A stretch of 64,000 bases of DNA, taken from contig NZ_JANZXA010000009.1 of assembly GCF_025153475.1 (NCBI RefSeq), positions 62,001-126,000 of the forward strand, given 5' to 3'. A model generated the notes under the pieces. The model saw only the letters and a list, made by a program, of their open reading frames with translations. It was not told the origin of the DNA and searched no databases. Made by a program: the position numbers and the translations under genes. Source of the DNA: Novosphingobium mangrovisedimenti (GTDB lineage Bacteria > Pseudomonadota > Alphaproteobacteria > Sphingomonadales > Sphingomonadaceae). Positions 18,201-27,251 of the stretch are shown here, in pieces. The stretch's first letter is position 1. Each line of letters opens with the position of its first letter.

Positions 18201-18446
18201 CACCTGTTCAGAAGGACCGATCGATACCACTTCATAGTGCGCCGGCAGTCCCATCGATTCGAGTTCGCCGGAGATCACATCGTCAGCGATATCCTTGCGC
18301 ATGACCCAGACGGAGCCGAGCACCACGACCAGCAGCGCAGCAAGCGCAAGCATTACCCTGCGCCAACGCACGCAGCGCGCAGGCGTCACGCTCGTCTCGC
18401 TCGCCGCGAAATCGGGCTCCGGGGGCTGGTCCTGCTCTTGCGCCAT
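15237..18446 (-). CDS. ydbH: YdbH family AsmA-like intermembrane lipid transport protein
   Basis: About 1069 aa (1072 if the ATG at 18455 is used; ATG 18446 has GGAG just upstream). A short cytoplasmic tail with RRVMLALAALLVVVLGSVWVM (about residues 29-49) anchors it in the inner membrane. The rest is a very long, beta-strand-rich periplasmic chain of the AsmA/YdbH type, with the YdbH signature region near the end: HLEMDNLNASGVFDGRLPL, then GGNVAYVGELTYKDLS and FVLNIKAPFFSLFAPLRSLYDP. It is thought to bridge inner and outer membranes as a lipid groove. Divergently transcribed from radC with only about 50 bp between. Confidence 0.9.
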   Translation of the reverse strand: MAQEQDQPPEPDFAASETSVTPARCVRWRRVMLALAALLVVVLGSVWVMRKDIADDVISGELESMGLPAHYEVVSIGPSEQVVRNLVIGDPKKPDFSAAELRVATRLYWGLPGIGRITVVRPRLYGAYHDGKMSFGSLDKVLFTGKAGPFEMPDLDVAVVDGRALIESDNGRIGAKLTGEGPLRGGFSGELAAVAPELSFDGCKAGRTSIYGKVTTASEKPRFEGPVRMAGLGCPDREVAVAQAGLTLDVTLDKALDGGEGKLGFKAGAGRYGDNRLDGASGTANFTYRGRSLNARYDLEARGVRTPQARLARLSFDGRARSAEGLARFDVDSDIGGKGIALGTALDQTLRDAQRTGEGTLVAPLAAQMRSALALETRASTLVANVLLRRTDEGFSLVVPQGSLKGGSGSSLLTLSRVQAMFGTGGLPRVTGNFATGGRGLPQVSGRMESGNDGRLAMHVTMPGYRAGDTRVALPQLALVQGADGALTFTGKASLTGDLPGGRAENLILPIAGSWGANGDLAVWPRCAQVAFDRLQFASLTLDRRSLSVCPVEGRAVVQGRGGNLRVAAGVSGLDLFGHLGETPIRIVSGPLGFVQDGTGPGVLKATALAVDLGPEDGVSQFRIADLDARVGAETAGTFGGADLGLYAVPLDLRRTAGNWRYADGVLTIDGAIFTLVDREKVARFQPMVARDATLRLADNIITAQAVIREPESGREVVRADIVHDLGSATGHADLTADGIRFDDKLQADTLSALALGIVSSLEGTVRGTGRIDWNEKGVTSHGRLATDGVDFAAPFGPVKGLSGEVVFTDLLGLVTAPDQRLKLASINPGIEVTDGILSFEMKPDHYLQVNSAHWPFMGGTLALEPAHMKIGVAETRYYTLKVEGLDATTFVRHLEMDNLNASGVFDGRLPLVFDENGGRIEEGHLVSRPPGGNVAYVGELTYKDLSAMGNFAFDTLKSVNFQSMEISLGGDLAGEIITRVSFTGLSQGLGAKQNFLTKQVAKLPIRFVLNIKAPFFSLFAPLRSLYDPSYVTDPRTLGLIGIDGVPKARGRQAPAVSAIQPPVSENNP

Positions 18447-18499
18447 GCACTCCATCACTTGCGCTGACAGCGCCAGAAAGGCAATTGTTTGTGCACTCT

Positions 18500-19234
18500 A
18501 TGCCAGACGACGCCCCACTCTTCGATGAACGGGCTGCTCCCGTGCCAAGGCACATCGACGCGGCCAACGATCCCAGCGGGCATCGCAAGCGGCTCCGCAA
18601 ACGGTTGCTGGACGGCGGACAGGATGCGCTCGCCGATCATGAGGTGATCGAACTCCTGCTGACCCAGGCTGTTCCCCGCCGCGACATGAAACCGCTGGCG
18701 CGCAGTCTGCTGCAGCGCTTCGGATCGCTCGCGGGCGTGCTGCAGGCCGATCCGCACACGCTCGCCAGCCATCCCGGCATGGGCGAGGCGAGCGCGGCGG
18801 CCCTGCAACTGGTCCGCGTCGCCGCCACCCGCATGGCGCGGCAGAAGGTTCGCGAGGCGCCGGTGATCGGCTCGTGGCAGGCACTGATAGATTACCTGAC
18901 GATCGACATGGCCCATCTCACCGTGGAACGCGTACGCGTGCTTCACCTCAATGCGCGCAACATGCTGGTGCTGGACGATCTGGTCGGTGAAGGCTCGGTC
19001 GACGAAGCGGCCATCCATCCCCGCGAGGTAATCCGTCGCGCGCTCGACATCGGCGCGACAGCGCTGATCCTCGTCCATAACCACCCCTCGGGCTCCCCCC
19101 AGCCGAGCCGCGCGGACATCGAAATCACCAACCGCATCGCCGAAGCAGGACGCTTGCTGGGCATCACGGTTCACGACCATGTCATCATCGGTCGCGAAGG
19201 GCATGTCAGCCTGAGAGCCAAGGGACTTATCTGA
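18500..19234 (+). CDS. radC: RadC family JAB-domain protein
   Basis: 244 aa from ATG 18500; GTG 18491 and TTG 18485 lie closer to an AAAGG motif and are alternatives. An N-terminal helix-hairpin-helix-type region (LADHEVIELLLTQAVPRRD, HPGMGEASAAAL) precedes the JAB/MPN metalloprotease-like domain with EGSVDEAAIHPRE, LILVHNHPSGSPQPS (HxHPSG) and the downstream Asp in ADIE, completing the JAMM pattern. Named for radiation sensitivity, but its biochemical role is unsettled. Stop overlaps the next ATG (TGATG). Confidence 0.93.
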   Translation: MPDDAPLFDERAAPVPRHIDAANDPSGHRKRLRKRLLDGGQDALADHEVIELLLTQAVPRRDMKPLARSLLQRFGSLAGVLQADPHTLASHPGMGEASAAALQLVRVAATRMARQKVREAPVIGSWQALIDYLTIDMAHLTVERVRVLHLNARNMLVLDDLVGEGSVDEAAIHPREVIRRALDIGATALILVHNHPSGSPQPSRADIEITNRIAEAGRLLGITVHDHVIIGREGHVSLRAKGLI

Positions 19235-19968
19235 TGTGCGTTGCCGCCGTTGCATGGGATGCACATCCCGACTGGCTACTCGTCTGCGCGGGCAACCGCG
19301 ACGAATTCCACGCCCGGCCCGCCGCACCGCTCGCGTGCTGGGAGGACGGCTCAGGAATCATCGCAGGCACCGACCTGACCGGCGGCGGCACCTGGCTGGG
19401 CGTCACCGAGGCGGGCCGTTTCGCGCTGGTCACCAATTACCGGGTACCGCAAGGCCCCCAGCCCGGCCGTCCCTCGCGCGGGCGCCTCGTGACGGATCTG
19501 CTTACCGGAGCCGATCCGGAAAACATGACGGCGATGAATCCGTTCAACCTGGTGCTCGTCGAGGACGCCAAGGCATGGTTCCTGACCAACCACCCCCAAC
19601 TCGAGCGCAGGCGCCTTTCGACGGGCATTCACGGCCTTTCGAACGGCGGCTTCGATGTCCCCTGGCCCAAGACCGTGAAAGTCGAGAAGGCGCTCGAACG
19701 GTGGCTTGCGGATGGCGATCGCACATTCGCCCCCCTTCTCGACGCCCTGCGCGACGAGACGCCCGCCATCGATGCAGAACGCCCGGAACATGGCCCCGAA
19801 CCGCGATTCTCGCCCGTCTTCATCCACGATGAGAGCTACGGCACGCGCTGCAGCACCGTCCTGGCGATCGGCCACGATGGCCGCGGCACGATTATCGAAC
19901 GCAGCTTTTCGCCACTGGGCGAAATGACAGGCGAATGCACCGAAAGCTTCATGTGGCCGGTCAGCTAG
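19234..19968 (+). CDS. NRDE family protein (TANGO2-like)
   Basis: 244 aa. The N-terminus MCVAAVAWDAHPDWLLVCAGNRDEFHARP carries Cys2 and the NRDE tetrapeptide that define the family (read here in parts). The middle contains GGTWLGVTEAGRFALVTNYR, LSNGGFDVPWPK and the C-terminal GTRCSTVLAI and ERSF stretch. Cys2 position suggests an Ntn-hydrolase-like fold. Human TANGO2 is linked to lipid/haem handling, but the bacterial function is not established. No signal peptide. Coupled to radC. Confidence 0.88.
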   Translation: MCVAAVAWDAHPDWLLVCAGNRDEFHARPAAPLACWEDGSGIIAGTDLTGGGTWLGVTEAGRFALVTNYRVPQGPQPGRPSRGRLVTDLLTGADPENMTAMNPFNLVLVEDAKAWFLTNHPQLERRRLSTGIHGLSNGGFDVPWPKTVKVEKALERWLADGDRTFAPLLDALRDETPAIDAERPEHGPEPRFSPVFIHDESYGTRCSTVLAIGHDGRGTIIERSFSPLGEMTGECTESFMWPVS

Positions 19969-20119
19969 TCTAAGCAAGGGTTTCTATGTCACGAGATTTT
20001 GACGGAACGGCGCCATTCTCAATCGTTTTAATAGACAATTACACTTGCACGCCGCGCAATTCCCGCTAACTCGTCGTACCGGGCTATGACGCCGATCGGA
20101 TGAAAGGGCTGCGGACAGA

Positions 20120-21916
20120 ATGATCCTGGGATTCGACGTGGGCTCGCCTGCCGTGATGGGCGTTCTTCTCGTCCTGCTCTTCCTTGCCTTCGCGTTCGAG
20201 GTGGCCGCTCCCGAAGTGGTCGCCATCGTGCTTGTCGCCGTGCTGCTTCTGCTCGGCGTCCTCGCCACGAACGACGTGCTTGATGCCATGAGCAACCCTG
20301 CCCCGTTGACGATCGTGTGCATGTTCATGATCTCTTCGGCGATGGTGCGCACCGGCGCGCTCGACCATCTGGCCACGCGCATCACCGGCATCGGCAAGAC
20401 CCGGCCGACTCTCTCGATCGCGGCCTTCCTGGCGGTAATCGCGGCGATGTCGGCCTTCACCAACAACACGCCGCTGGTGATGATGATGATCCCGGTCGCC
20501 ATGACGCTGGCAAAGGAACTGAACATCGTCCCGTCCAAGATTCTGATGCCGGTCTCGTTCGCTGCGGTTCTGGGCGGCACGGTGACCCTGCTGGGCACAT
20601 CGACCAACATCCTGGTCGATGGCGTGGCCCGCAAGGCCGGCCTTGCGCCCTTGTCCCTTTTCGAGATCGCGCCGGTGGGCATGGTCGTGGCGGTCATCGG
20701 CGTGATCTGGCTGGCGATCTCGCACCGCCTTCTGCCCGAGCGTCACACGGTCGCGGGCGTAACCGCCACAAGCGACAACAAGCGTTTCGTCGTGTCGGTC
20801 TTCATTGAGGCGGGCTCCCCCTACATCGGCCAGGATCCGCGCCAGATCGATCTCTTCTCGCGCCCCGAGCGCCGCCTCGTCGATGTCCTTCGCGGTGACG
20901 AATCGCTGCGCCGCGACCTCGCCCACTGCCTGCTGGAGGAAGGCGACATCGTGGTGATGCGCACGTCCGCCACCGACCTCATGACGATCAAGGAGCGCGG
21001 CCAGCACGCCCTGACGGCCGCTTCCGCCACCGATCCGCACCTCGTCCAACTTTCCACCCGCAATTCGATCATGGTCGAGACACTGCTGGCGCCGGGCGCT
21101 GCGATCATCGGTCACACGCTGGCCGACCTGCGCCTGCGCCGTCGCTACGGCGTCTATCCCATCGCGCTCCATCGCAAGGGCACCAACCTGGAGGAGCGCT
21201 ACGAGACAGTGCCCCTGCAGGTGGGCGACACCGTGCTGATGGAAGGCGCGCCCGAGGATCTGCGCCGGCTTGTCGAGGATCAGCAACTGGTCAACATCGC
21301 CGAGCCGACGTTCCAGGGCTTCCGCCGCAACAAGGCCTGGATCGCGGTGGGCACGATGATCGGCATCGTCATTGCCGCCGCCCTGGACGTGATGCCCCTC
21401 GCAGGCCTGGCGGTGCTCGGCGTCGCCATCGTGCTGGGCATGCGCTGCGTCGAGCCGGACGAGGCGTTCAAGTCGGTCGACTGGCGCATCATCGCCCTCA
21501 TCGTCGCCATGCTGTCGATCGGCACCGCGCTGGAAAGGACCGGCCTTGTCGAATCCATAGTATCGCTGGCCACGCCCTGGCTTGGAACGATGGGTCCCTT
21601 TGCCGCGCTGGTCACGATCTATCTGCTCAGCCTTGTACTGACCGAACTCGTCACCAACAACGCGGTGGCAGTGGTGGTAACGCCCATCGGCATCAGCCTT
21701 GCCAATGCGCTTCACGTCGATCCGCGGCCTTTCGTCGTGGCGGTCATGTTCGCGGCCTCGGCTAGCTTCCTCACCCCGATCGGCTATCAGACCAACACCC
21801 TGATCTACGGCGCGGGCGGCTACAGGTTCACCGACTTCTACAAGTTCGGTTTCCCGCTGACGCTGATCGTCTCGATCACGACACTCATCATGATTCCGAT
21901 GATCTGGCCGTTCTGA
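20120..21916 (+). CDS. SLC13/DASS family permease with two RCK_C (TrkA-C) domains
   Basis: 598 aa membrane protein. N-terminal helices (residues about 8-195) include the first transport motif TNNTPLVMMMIPVAMTLA; a cytosolic insert with two TrkA_C-type domains follows (about residues 215-385, GDIVVMRTSATDL and VGDTVLMEGAPEDL); the C-terminal helices include the second motif TELVTNNAVAVVVTPIGI. This layout is that of the SLC13 sodium:dicarboxylate/sulfate or citrate transporters with regulatory inserts. The substrate cannot be assigned from sequence. The 151 bp upstream holds no other feature. Monocistronic. Confidence 0.9.
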   Translation: MILGFDVGSPAVMGVLLVLLFLAFAFEVAAPEVVAIVLVAVLLLLGVLATNDVLDAMSNPAPLTIVCMFMISSAMVRTGALDHLATRITGIGKTRPTLSIAAFLAVIAAMSAFTNNTPLVMMMIPVAMTLAKELNIVPSKILMPVSFAAVLGGTVTLLGTSTNILVDGVARKAGLAPLSLFEIAPVGMVVAVIGVIWLAISHRLLPERHTVAGVTATSDNKRFVVSVFIEAGSPYIGQDPRQIDLFSRPERRLVDVLRGDESLRRDLAHCLLEEGDIVVMRTSATDLMTIKERGQHALTAASATDPHLVQLSTRNSIMVETLLAPGAAIIGHTLADLRLRRRYGVYPIALHRKGTNLEERYETVPLQVGDTVLMEGAPEDLRRLVEDQQLVNIAEPTFQGFRRNKAWIAVGTMIGIVIAAALDVMPLAGLAVLGVAIVLGMRCVEPDEAFKSVDWRIIALIVAMLSIGTALERTGLVESIVSLATPWLGTMGPFAALVTIYLLSLVLTELVTNNAVAVVVTPIGISLANALHVDPRPFVVAVMFAASASFLTPIGYQTNTLIYGAGGYRFTDFYKFGFPLTLIVSITTLIMIPMIWPF

Positions 21917-22009
21917 ACCACCTGGTCCGGCACCGATGCCGGGCCACGCCCTCTTGCCTTCCGCGCCCGCTCCCCCTAGCGGCTCGCGCGGAAGCAAAAG
22001 GAGTCGAAC

Positions 22010-23329
<1,320 letters not shown>

Positions 23330-23397
23330 CCGCCACTCTTCACTTGCCGCGCATTCCCGCCTAGCATCGGGCATTCGCGAAGAGAGCAGGAGGAAGA

Positions 23398-23751
23398 ATG
23401 CAGATCATCCGGACTGTAACATGGATTGCGATCACCGCGATCCTCGTCGCTTTCATCGCCATGAACTGGACGAAGGTGCCAGTGAATTTCTGGCCGCTCG
23501 ATGATGGCAACTACATCCACTTCGAATGGCCGGTAGGGATCGTCGCGCTGGTGTTCTTCCTGCTCGGCATGGCGCCAGTCTGGCTCTATCTGCGGGCCAT
23601 GCGCTGGCGGATGAGCCGGCGGATCGCCAACCTCGAGAACTCGCTGCGTGCCAGTTCCTTGCCCTCGATCAATGCCCACCCCGCCGAGACCGTCTCAACC
23701 GAAACGGCACCCGAACCGACATCTTCGCCAACCCGTACCCCGGAAGCCTGA
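23398..23751 (+). CDS. LapA domain membrane protein (DUF1049)
   Basis: 117 aa with two membrane helices: VTWIAITAILVAFIAMNW (about 6-23) and WPVGIVALVFFLLGMAPVWLYLR (about 44-66), joined by a short segment containing KVPVNFWPL, then a basic region RMSRRIANLEN and a Ser/Thr/Pro-rich tail. This matches the LapA/DUF1049 family, small inner-membrane proteins connected with lipopolysaccharide assembly in enterobacteria (LapA next to pyrF there too). AGGAGG precedes the ATG. It is 4 bp upstream of pyrF, echoing the lapA-pyrF linkage. Confidence 0.85.
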   Translation: MQIIRTVTWIAITAILVAFIAMNWTKVPVNFWPLDDGNYIHFEWPVGIVALVFFLLGMAPVWLYLRAMRWRMSRRIANLENSLRASSLPSINAHPAETVSTETAPEPTSSPTRTPEA

Positions 23752-23755
23752 ACCC

Positions 23756-24433
23756 ATGAACCACAATCCCGTCTTTCTGGCCCTCGACATGCCTCGCCTC
23801 GACGCCGCGGAGGCGCTGGTCCGCAAGGTTTCCGGCCATATCGGCGGGATCAAGCTGGGGCTGGAGTTCTTCTGCGCCCACGGCCACCACGGCGTGCATG
23901 AATTGCACAAGCTGGGCCTGCCGATCTTCCTCGATCTCAAGCTGCACGACATTCCGAACACCGTGGCCGCGGCGATGCAGGCAATCCACGTTCTCGAACC
24001 GTCGATCGTCACTGTCCATGCCGCCGGCGGCCGCGCGATGATGGAAGATGCCAAGGCCGCGGCGGGCGAAAACTGCAAGGTCGTGGGCGTCACCGTGCTC
24101 ACCAGTCTCGATGACGACGACCTCACCGCCATCGGCGTAAAGTCCGATCCGAACGAACAGGCACTGCGGCTGGCCGAGCTGGCCCATTCCGCCGGGCTCG
24201 ACGGCATCGTCTGTTCCGGCCACGAAGTCGGCGCCGTCCACAAGCAGTGGAAGGACGGCTTCTTCGTCGTCCCCGGCCTGCGCCTCGACGATGGCAAGCA
24301 AGGCGACCAGAAGCGCATCGTCACTCCGCGTCAGGCACGCGATGCCGGCGCCAGCGTGCTCGTCATCGGCCGTCCGATCAGCCGTGCGGAAGATCCTATG
24401 GCAGCGGCCAAGGCGATCGAAGCCACGCTCTGA
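23756..24433 (+). CDS. pyrF: Orotidine 5'-phosphate decarboxylase
   Basis: 225 aa TIM barrel making UMP. The start MNHNPVFLALDMPRLDAAEAL is the family N-terminus; the catalytic DxKxxD set is FLDLKLHDIPNT, the phosphate-binding region is VVPGLRLDDG and the last loop has GASVLVIGRPI. A longer in-frame reading runs into the preceding gene and is rejected. Last pyrimidine-synthesis step; no other pyr genes nearby. Confidence 0.96.
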   Translation: MNHNPVFLALDMPRLDAAEALVRKVSGHIGGIKLGLEFFCAHGHHGVHELHKLGLPIFLDLKLHDIPNTVAAAMQAIHVLEPSIVTVHAAGGRAMMEDAKAAAGENCKVVGVTVLTSLDDDDLTAIGVKSDPNEQALRLAELAHSAGLDGIVCSGHEVGAVHKQWKDGFFVVPGLRLDDGKQGDQKRIVTPRQARDAGASVLVIGRPISRAEDPMAAAKAIEATL

Positions 24434-24503
24434 AAACAGTTCAGCCTGCGGAAACCTCAGGCACGCCAGACAGTTGCTCCAAGATGAAATTGGAGAACGC
24501 CCG

Positions 24504-25271
24504 ATGAAATCGAAGACCCTGGCCAGTGCGCTTGCACTCGCCCTTCCCTTGACTGCGTTCAGCGCCGTTTCGGCATCCGCGCAGACTGCGGCGCCCGCGC
24601 CGATCGAGCAGGGACACACGCTGCTGGCCGTCAACGCCCAGGGCACCTCGACCCGCGAGCCGGACATGGCGACCTTCTCGGCCGGCGTGACGACGCGAGG
24701 CGATACGGCGAGCGCGGCCCTGAAGGAAAACGCCCGGCTGATGAACCAGGTCATCGCCGCGCTCAGGCGTGCGGGGATCGCCAGCAAGGATATCCAGACC
24801 CGCGACCTTTCGATCAATCCGGTCTATTCGCAGCCCGCGCGCAAGCCGGACGGCAGCTACGATCCCAACGAACGCCGCATCGTCGCCTACGAATCCAGCA
24901 ACCGGGTGAACGTACGCCAGCGCAAGCTGGAGGATTACGGCAAGGTGATCGATGCGCTGGTTTCCGCAGGCGCCAACGAAGTCAATGGCCCCGGCTTCAC
25001 GCTGGCCGAGCCCGAGCAGGCAGAGGACGAAGCGCGCGCGGACGCCATCAAGGAAGCACGCCGCAGGGCCGATCTCTACGCACAGGCGGCGGGCCTGCAT
25101 GTCGTGCGGATCCTGTCGATCTCGGAATCCGGCGGCTATTCCCCCCAGATCATGGTGACCGCGGCCAAGCGGATGTACGCCGAGGCATCGCCGGCACCGC
25201 CCCCGGTCGCGGCCGGTGAACTGGACGTCCAGGTCAATCTGAACGTCCAGTTCGAACTGGCTCCTAATTGA
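24504..25271 (+). CDS. Periplasmic SIMPL-domain protein (DUF541)
   Basis: 255 aa. Signal peptide of about 26 residues (LALALPLTAFSAVSASAQ). The mature domain shows the SIMPL/DUF541 pattern: EPDMATFSAGVTTRGDTASAAL near the start, GIASKDIQTRDLSINPVY, then the YESSNRVNVRQRKL segment and a C-terminal QVNLNVQFEL strand. Family members (e.g. YggE) form beta-rich periplasmic oligomers affecting oxidative stress; the exact role is not known. It converges on the next gene, overlapping its 3' end by 8 bp. Confidence 0.9.
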   Translation: MKSKTLASALALALPLTAFSAVSASAQTAAPAPIEQGHTLLAVNAQGTSTREPDMATFSAGVTTRGDTASAALKENARLMNQVIAALRRAGIASKDIQTRDLSINPVYSQPARKPDGSYDPNERRIVAYESSNRVNVRQRKLEDYGKVIDALVSAGANEVNGPGFTLAEPEQAEDEARADAIKEARRRADLYAQAAGLHVVRILSISESGGYSPQIMVTAAKRMYAEASPAPPPVAAGELDVQVNLNVQFELAPN

Positions 25272-25686
25272 GCATCATGTCCTGGGACTGGATGTCGTAA
25301 CCGACCAGCATGAGCTTGCCGCCATCCCCCTTGCGGTAGACGAACTGCTCGGTCCCGACCCCCTTCTCGAACGTCGTCTGCATCGTCAACGTCACGAACG
25401 ATCCACCGGTCGTGGCGTTGGCGTTCCAGCCTACCTGCCTGCTCGATTGCACATTACCCAGCTTGCGGTGGACCGCCTTGAGCAGCCTGCCGAACTGTTC
25501 GCGCCGGGTGGCCTTGCGCAATTCCGGGTCCGCCCGTTTCCAGACCGCCTGCCAGTCGCCGGCATCGAGCGCGGCGTGAAACTGGTCGACCTGGGCCGAG
25601 GCATCCTCGATGGACTCCTTGACGCCGCAGCCTGCAAGCATTGCAGCTGCGGCAAATGGCATTAGATAGCGCGCCAGACGGTTCAT
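25264..25686 (-). CDS. Lipoprotein with DUF4019-like domain
   Basis: 140 aa from the ATG at 25686 (an upstream start at 25743 would hide the signal and run over the trpF promoter). Signal MNRLARYLMPFAAAAMLAGCG ends with a clear lipobox LAGC. The mature part has DQFHAALDAGDWQAVWKRADPEL, then a small domain of beta strands (GGSFVTLTMQTTFEKG, GKLMLVGYDI) consistent with the DUF4019/SnoaL-like fold. Role unknown. Divergent from trpF with about 50 bp between; its 3' end overlaps the SIMPL gene convergently. Confidence 0.78.
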   Translation of the reverse strand: MNRLARYLMPFAAAAMLAGCGVKESIEDASAQVDQFHAALDAGDWQAVWKRADPELRKATRREQFGRLLKAVHRKLGNVQSSRQVGWNANATTGGSFVTLTMQTTFEKGVGTEQFVYRKGDGGKLMLVGYDIQSQDMMLN

Positions 25687-25736
25687 CCCGGTCCCTCTTC
25701 GAACGTCGGGGACCCAGTCTAGGCAAGAACGCACCA

Positions 25737-26378
25737 ATGCCAACAGCGGCGATCAAGATATGTGGAATCAGCACGCCCATCGCTCTGGAGGCGGCGATCC
25801 GGGGGCGCGCTGCCTTTGCCGGTTTCGTGTTCTTTCCCAAGAGCCCGCGCAACGTCACGCTCGCGCAGGCAGCGCAGCTCGCCGAGGCCGCGCAAGGCAG
25901 GATTTCCCGGGTCGGCCTGTTCGTCGACGCCGACGATACCGCGATCGCCGAAGCCGTAAGCGCCGCCCGGCTCGACGTGCTGCAGCTTCACGGCCAGGAG
26001 ACCCCCGAGCGCGCCGCGCAGTTGCGCGCCCGCTTTGGCCTGCAGGTCTGGAAGGCCCTGCCCGTCGCGAGCGCCGACGACGTTGCGCGCGCGCATGCCT
26101 ATGCCGGCGCCGCCGACCTCCTGCTGTTCGATGCCAAGACCCCAAAGGGCGCCCTTCCCGGCGGCATGGGCCTGAGCTTCGACTGGAGACTGGTGGCGCA
26201 CTGGAAAGGCCCGCTCGCCTGGGGTCTCGCCGGCGGCCTCACACCCGAAAACGTCGCCGAGGCCGTCACACTGACCGGGGCTCCGCTGGTCGACACCTCA
26301 TCGGGCGTGGAAAGCGCGCCCGGCGTAAAGGACGAGGGCAGGATCGCAGCCTTCTGCGCGGCGGTGCACGCCGCATAG
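25737..26378 (+). CDS. trpF: Phosphoribosylanthranilate isomerase
   Basis: 213 aa TIM barrel catalysing the Amadori step of tryptophan synthesis. The start MPTAAIKICGISTP provides the catalytic Cys in KICG; the acid Asp is in VGLFVDADD, and LDVLQLHGQETPE and the phosphate-binding WGLAGGLTPENV and VDTSSGVESAPGVKD complete the family pattern. It belongs with trpB-trpA at 28-30 kb, but two genes on the other strand separate them. Followed by a terminator, so transcribed apart. Confidence 0.95.
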   Translation: MPTAAIKICGISTPIALEAAIRGRAAFAGFVFFPKSPRNVTLAQAAQLAEAAQGRISRVGLFVDADDTAIAEAVSAARLDVLQLHGQETPERAAQLRARFGLQVWKALPVASADDVARAHAYAGAADLLLFDAKTPKGALPGGMGLSFDWRLVAHWKGPLAWGLAGGLTPENVAEAVTLTGAPLVDTSSGVESAPGVKDEGRIAAFCAAVHAA

Positions 26379-26380
26379 AA

Positions 26381-26412
26381 AAAGGGCGGCCCGCTTTCGC
26401 GGACCGCCCCTT
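26381..26412. terminator. Bidirectional terminator between trpF and the first OMP paralogue
   Basis: GGGCGG-C-CCGC (26384-26394) pairs with GCGG-A-CCGCCC (26399-26409), one mismatch, loop TTTC. A-rich on the left and CTTCC on the right. Three bases after trpF and 28 bp after the OMP gene end. Confidence 0.8.
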
Positions 26413-26439
26413 CCTGCATTTGCTTCTTGCGAAGCGAAA

Positions 26440-26907
26440 TCAGAACTTCACACCAACGCCCACAAGGCCGACGTCCGCGTCAGGCGTGTGGTCGCCGACC
26501 AGCAGGTGCTGGTATTCGGCCTTGACGTAGTAACGCTGCCCGACGTCCTGCTGGACGCCGCCGCCGACACCGACGGCGCTGTTGCAATAGCGGCAGAACT
26601 TGGACTGCCAGCCGGCCACGCCATAGAGCTTGGTGCCCGGAAGCACCTTGGCGCCGATGCGGCCGCCCACGCCCCACGAAACGCGGGTGTCGCTGGCCAG
26701 AACCTTGTCGGCCGATCCCTGGACGCCGATGAACAGCTTGTCGCCGAGATCGTAGTCGTAGCCTGCTGCCACGCCGGCAACGGCATCGCTGTCGCTACCA
26801 TCCCAGATCACGCCGCCGCGCGCTTCCACGCGCACTTCGTTGGCAATGGCCGGGGTGGCAACAGCCGCTGCGGCAACCGCTGCGAGTGAAACTAGTGCAA
26901 TACGCAT
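26440..26907 (-). CDS. Small outer-membrane beta-barrel-like protein, paralogue 1
   Basis: 155 aa. Signal peptide of about 22 residues ends at ATPAIA-N. The mature protein has alternating amphipathic strands (EVRVEARGGVIWDG, GVAAGYDYDLGDKLFIGVQ, YYVKAEYQHLLVG) and a C-terminal Phe (VGVGVKF), the usual sign of an outer-membrane barrel. A CxxC pair (FCRYC, about residues 105-108) lies in a predicted loop. It is homologous along its length to the gene at 27252-27719. AGGAGT precedes the ATG. Opacity/porin-like superfamily; function not assignable. Confidence 0.8.
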   Translation of the reverse strand: MRIALVSLAAVAAAAVATPAIANEVRVEARGGVIWDGSDSDAVAGVAAGYDYDLGDKLFIGVQGSADKVLASDTRVSWGVGGRIGAKVLPGTKLYGVAGWQSKFCRYCNSAVGVGGGVQQDVGQRYYVKAEYQHLLVGDHTPDADVGLVGVGVKF

Positions 26908-27251
26908 ATGTTAGGACTCCTGCTTTCTTTCTTTTCGTCCCGCCCTCATTCGCCCCTCGGGGGAGGCGCCCGCTGCGCCTCCTTTCCTTGCGCCCAGATG
27001 AACGGAATTTTCCTCCGTCGACCAAACCGTCACAAAACTGCCATTTTTCATATTCTCTTGTATTTTCGGTATTTTATGATGCACATATTGCAATTGAAAC
27101 GAGGCGTCGGGACACCATCGGAAGCCTTTGTTCGCGTCCCGCCCTACGGCGATATCGAGGCGAAAATGCCCACAGACTGCGCGGATCCCACATGAAAACG
27201 GGCGGTCCGCGCGATGCGGACCGCCCTCTGCTCCGAACTCGGTGAATCGGA
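26908..27251 (-). other. Intergenic region between the two OMP paralogues
   Basis: 344 bp. It holds the terminator hairpin at 27195-27226 next to the upstream paralogue and, nearer 27010-27100, an AT-rich stretch (with TATTTTCGGTATTTTATGATG) that stands out from the GC-rich background and is the probable promoter of the 26440-26907 gene. The rest, about 26930-27010, would be a GC-richer untranslated leader. No ORF worth calling. Confidence 0.5.
27195..27226 (-). terminator. Perfect 11-bp hairpin terminator after OMP paralogue 2
   Basis: GGGCGGTCCGC (27200-27210) and GCGGACCGCCC (27216-27226) pair perfectly around GCGAT. On the minus strand the stem is followed by GTTTTC. The stem sequence nearly matches the terminator of paralogue 1. 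Confidence 0.8.

Noticed and set aside
15672..18467. 931-residue plus-strand open frame opposite ydbH
   Set aside because: Shadow of a real minus-strand gene in GC-rich DNA; composition is Arg/His/Gln-rich with no domain, while the other strand has a signal anchor and YdbH motifs.
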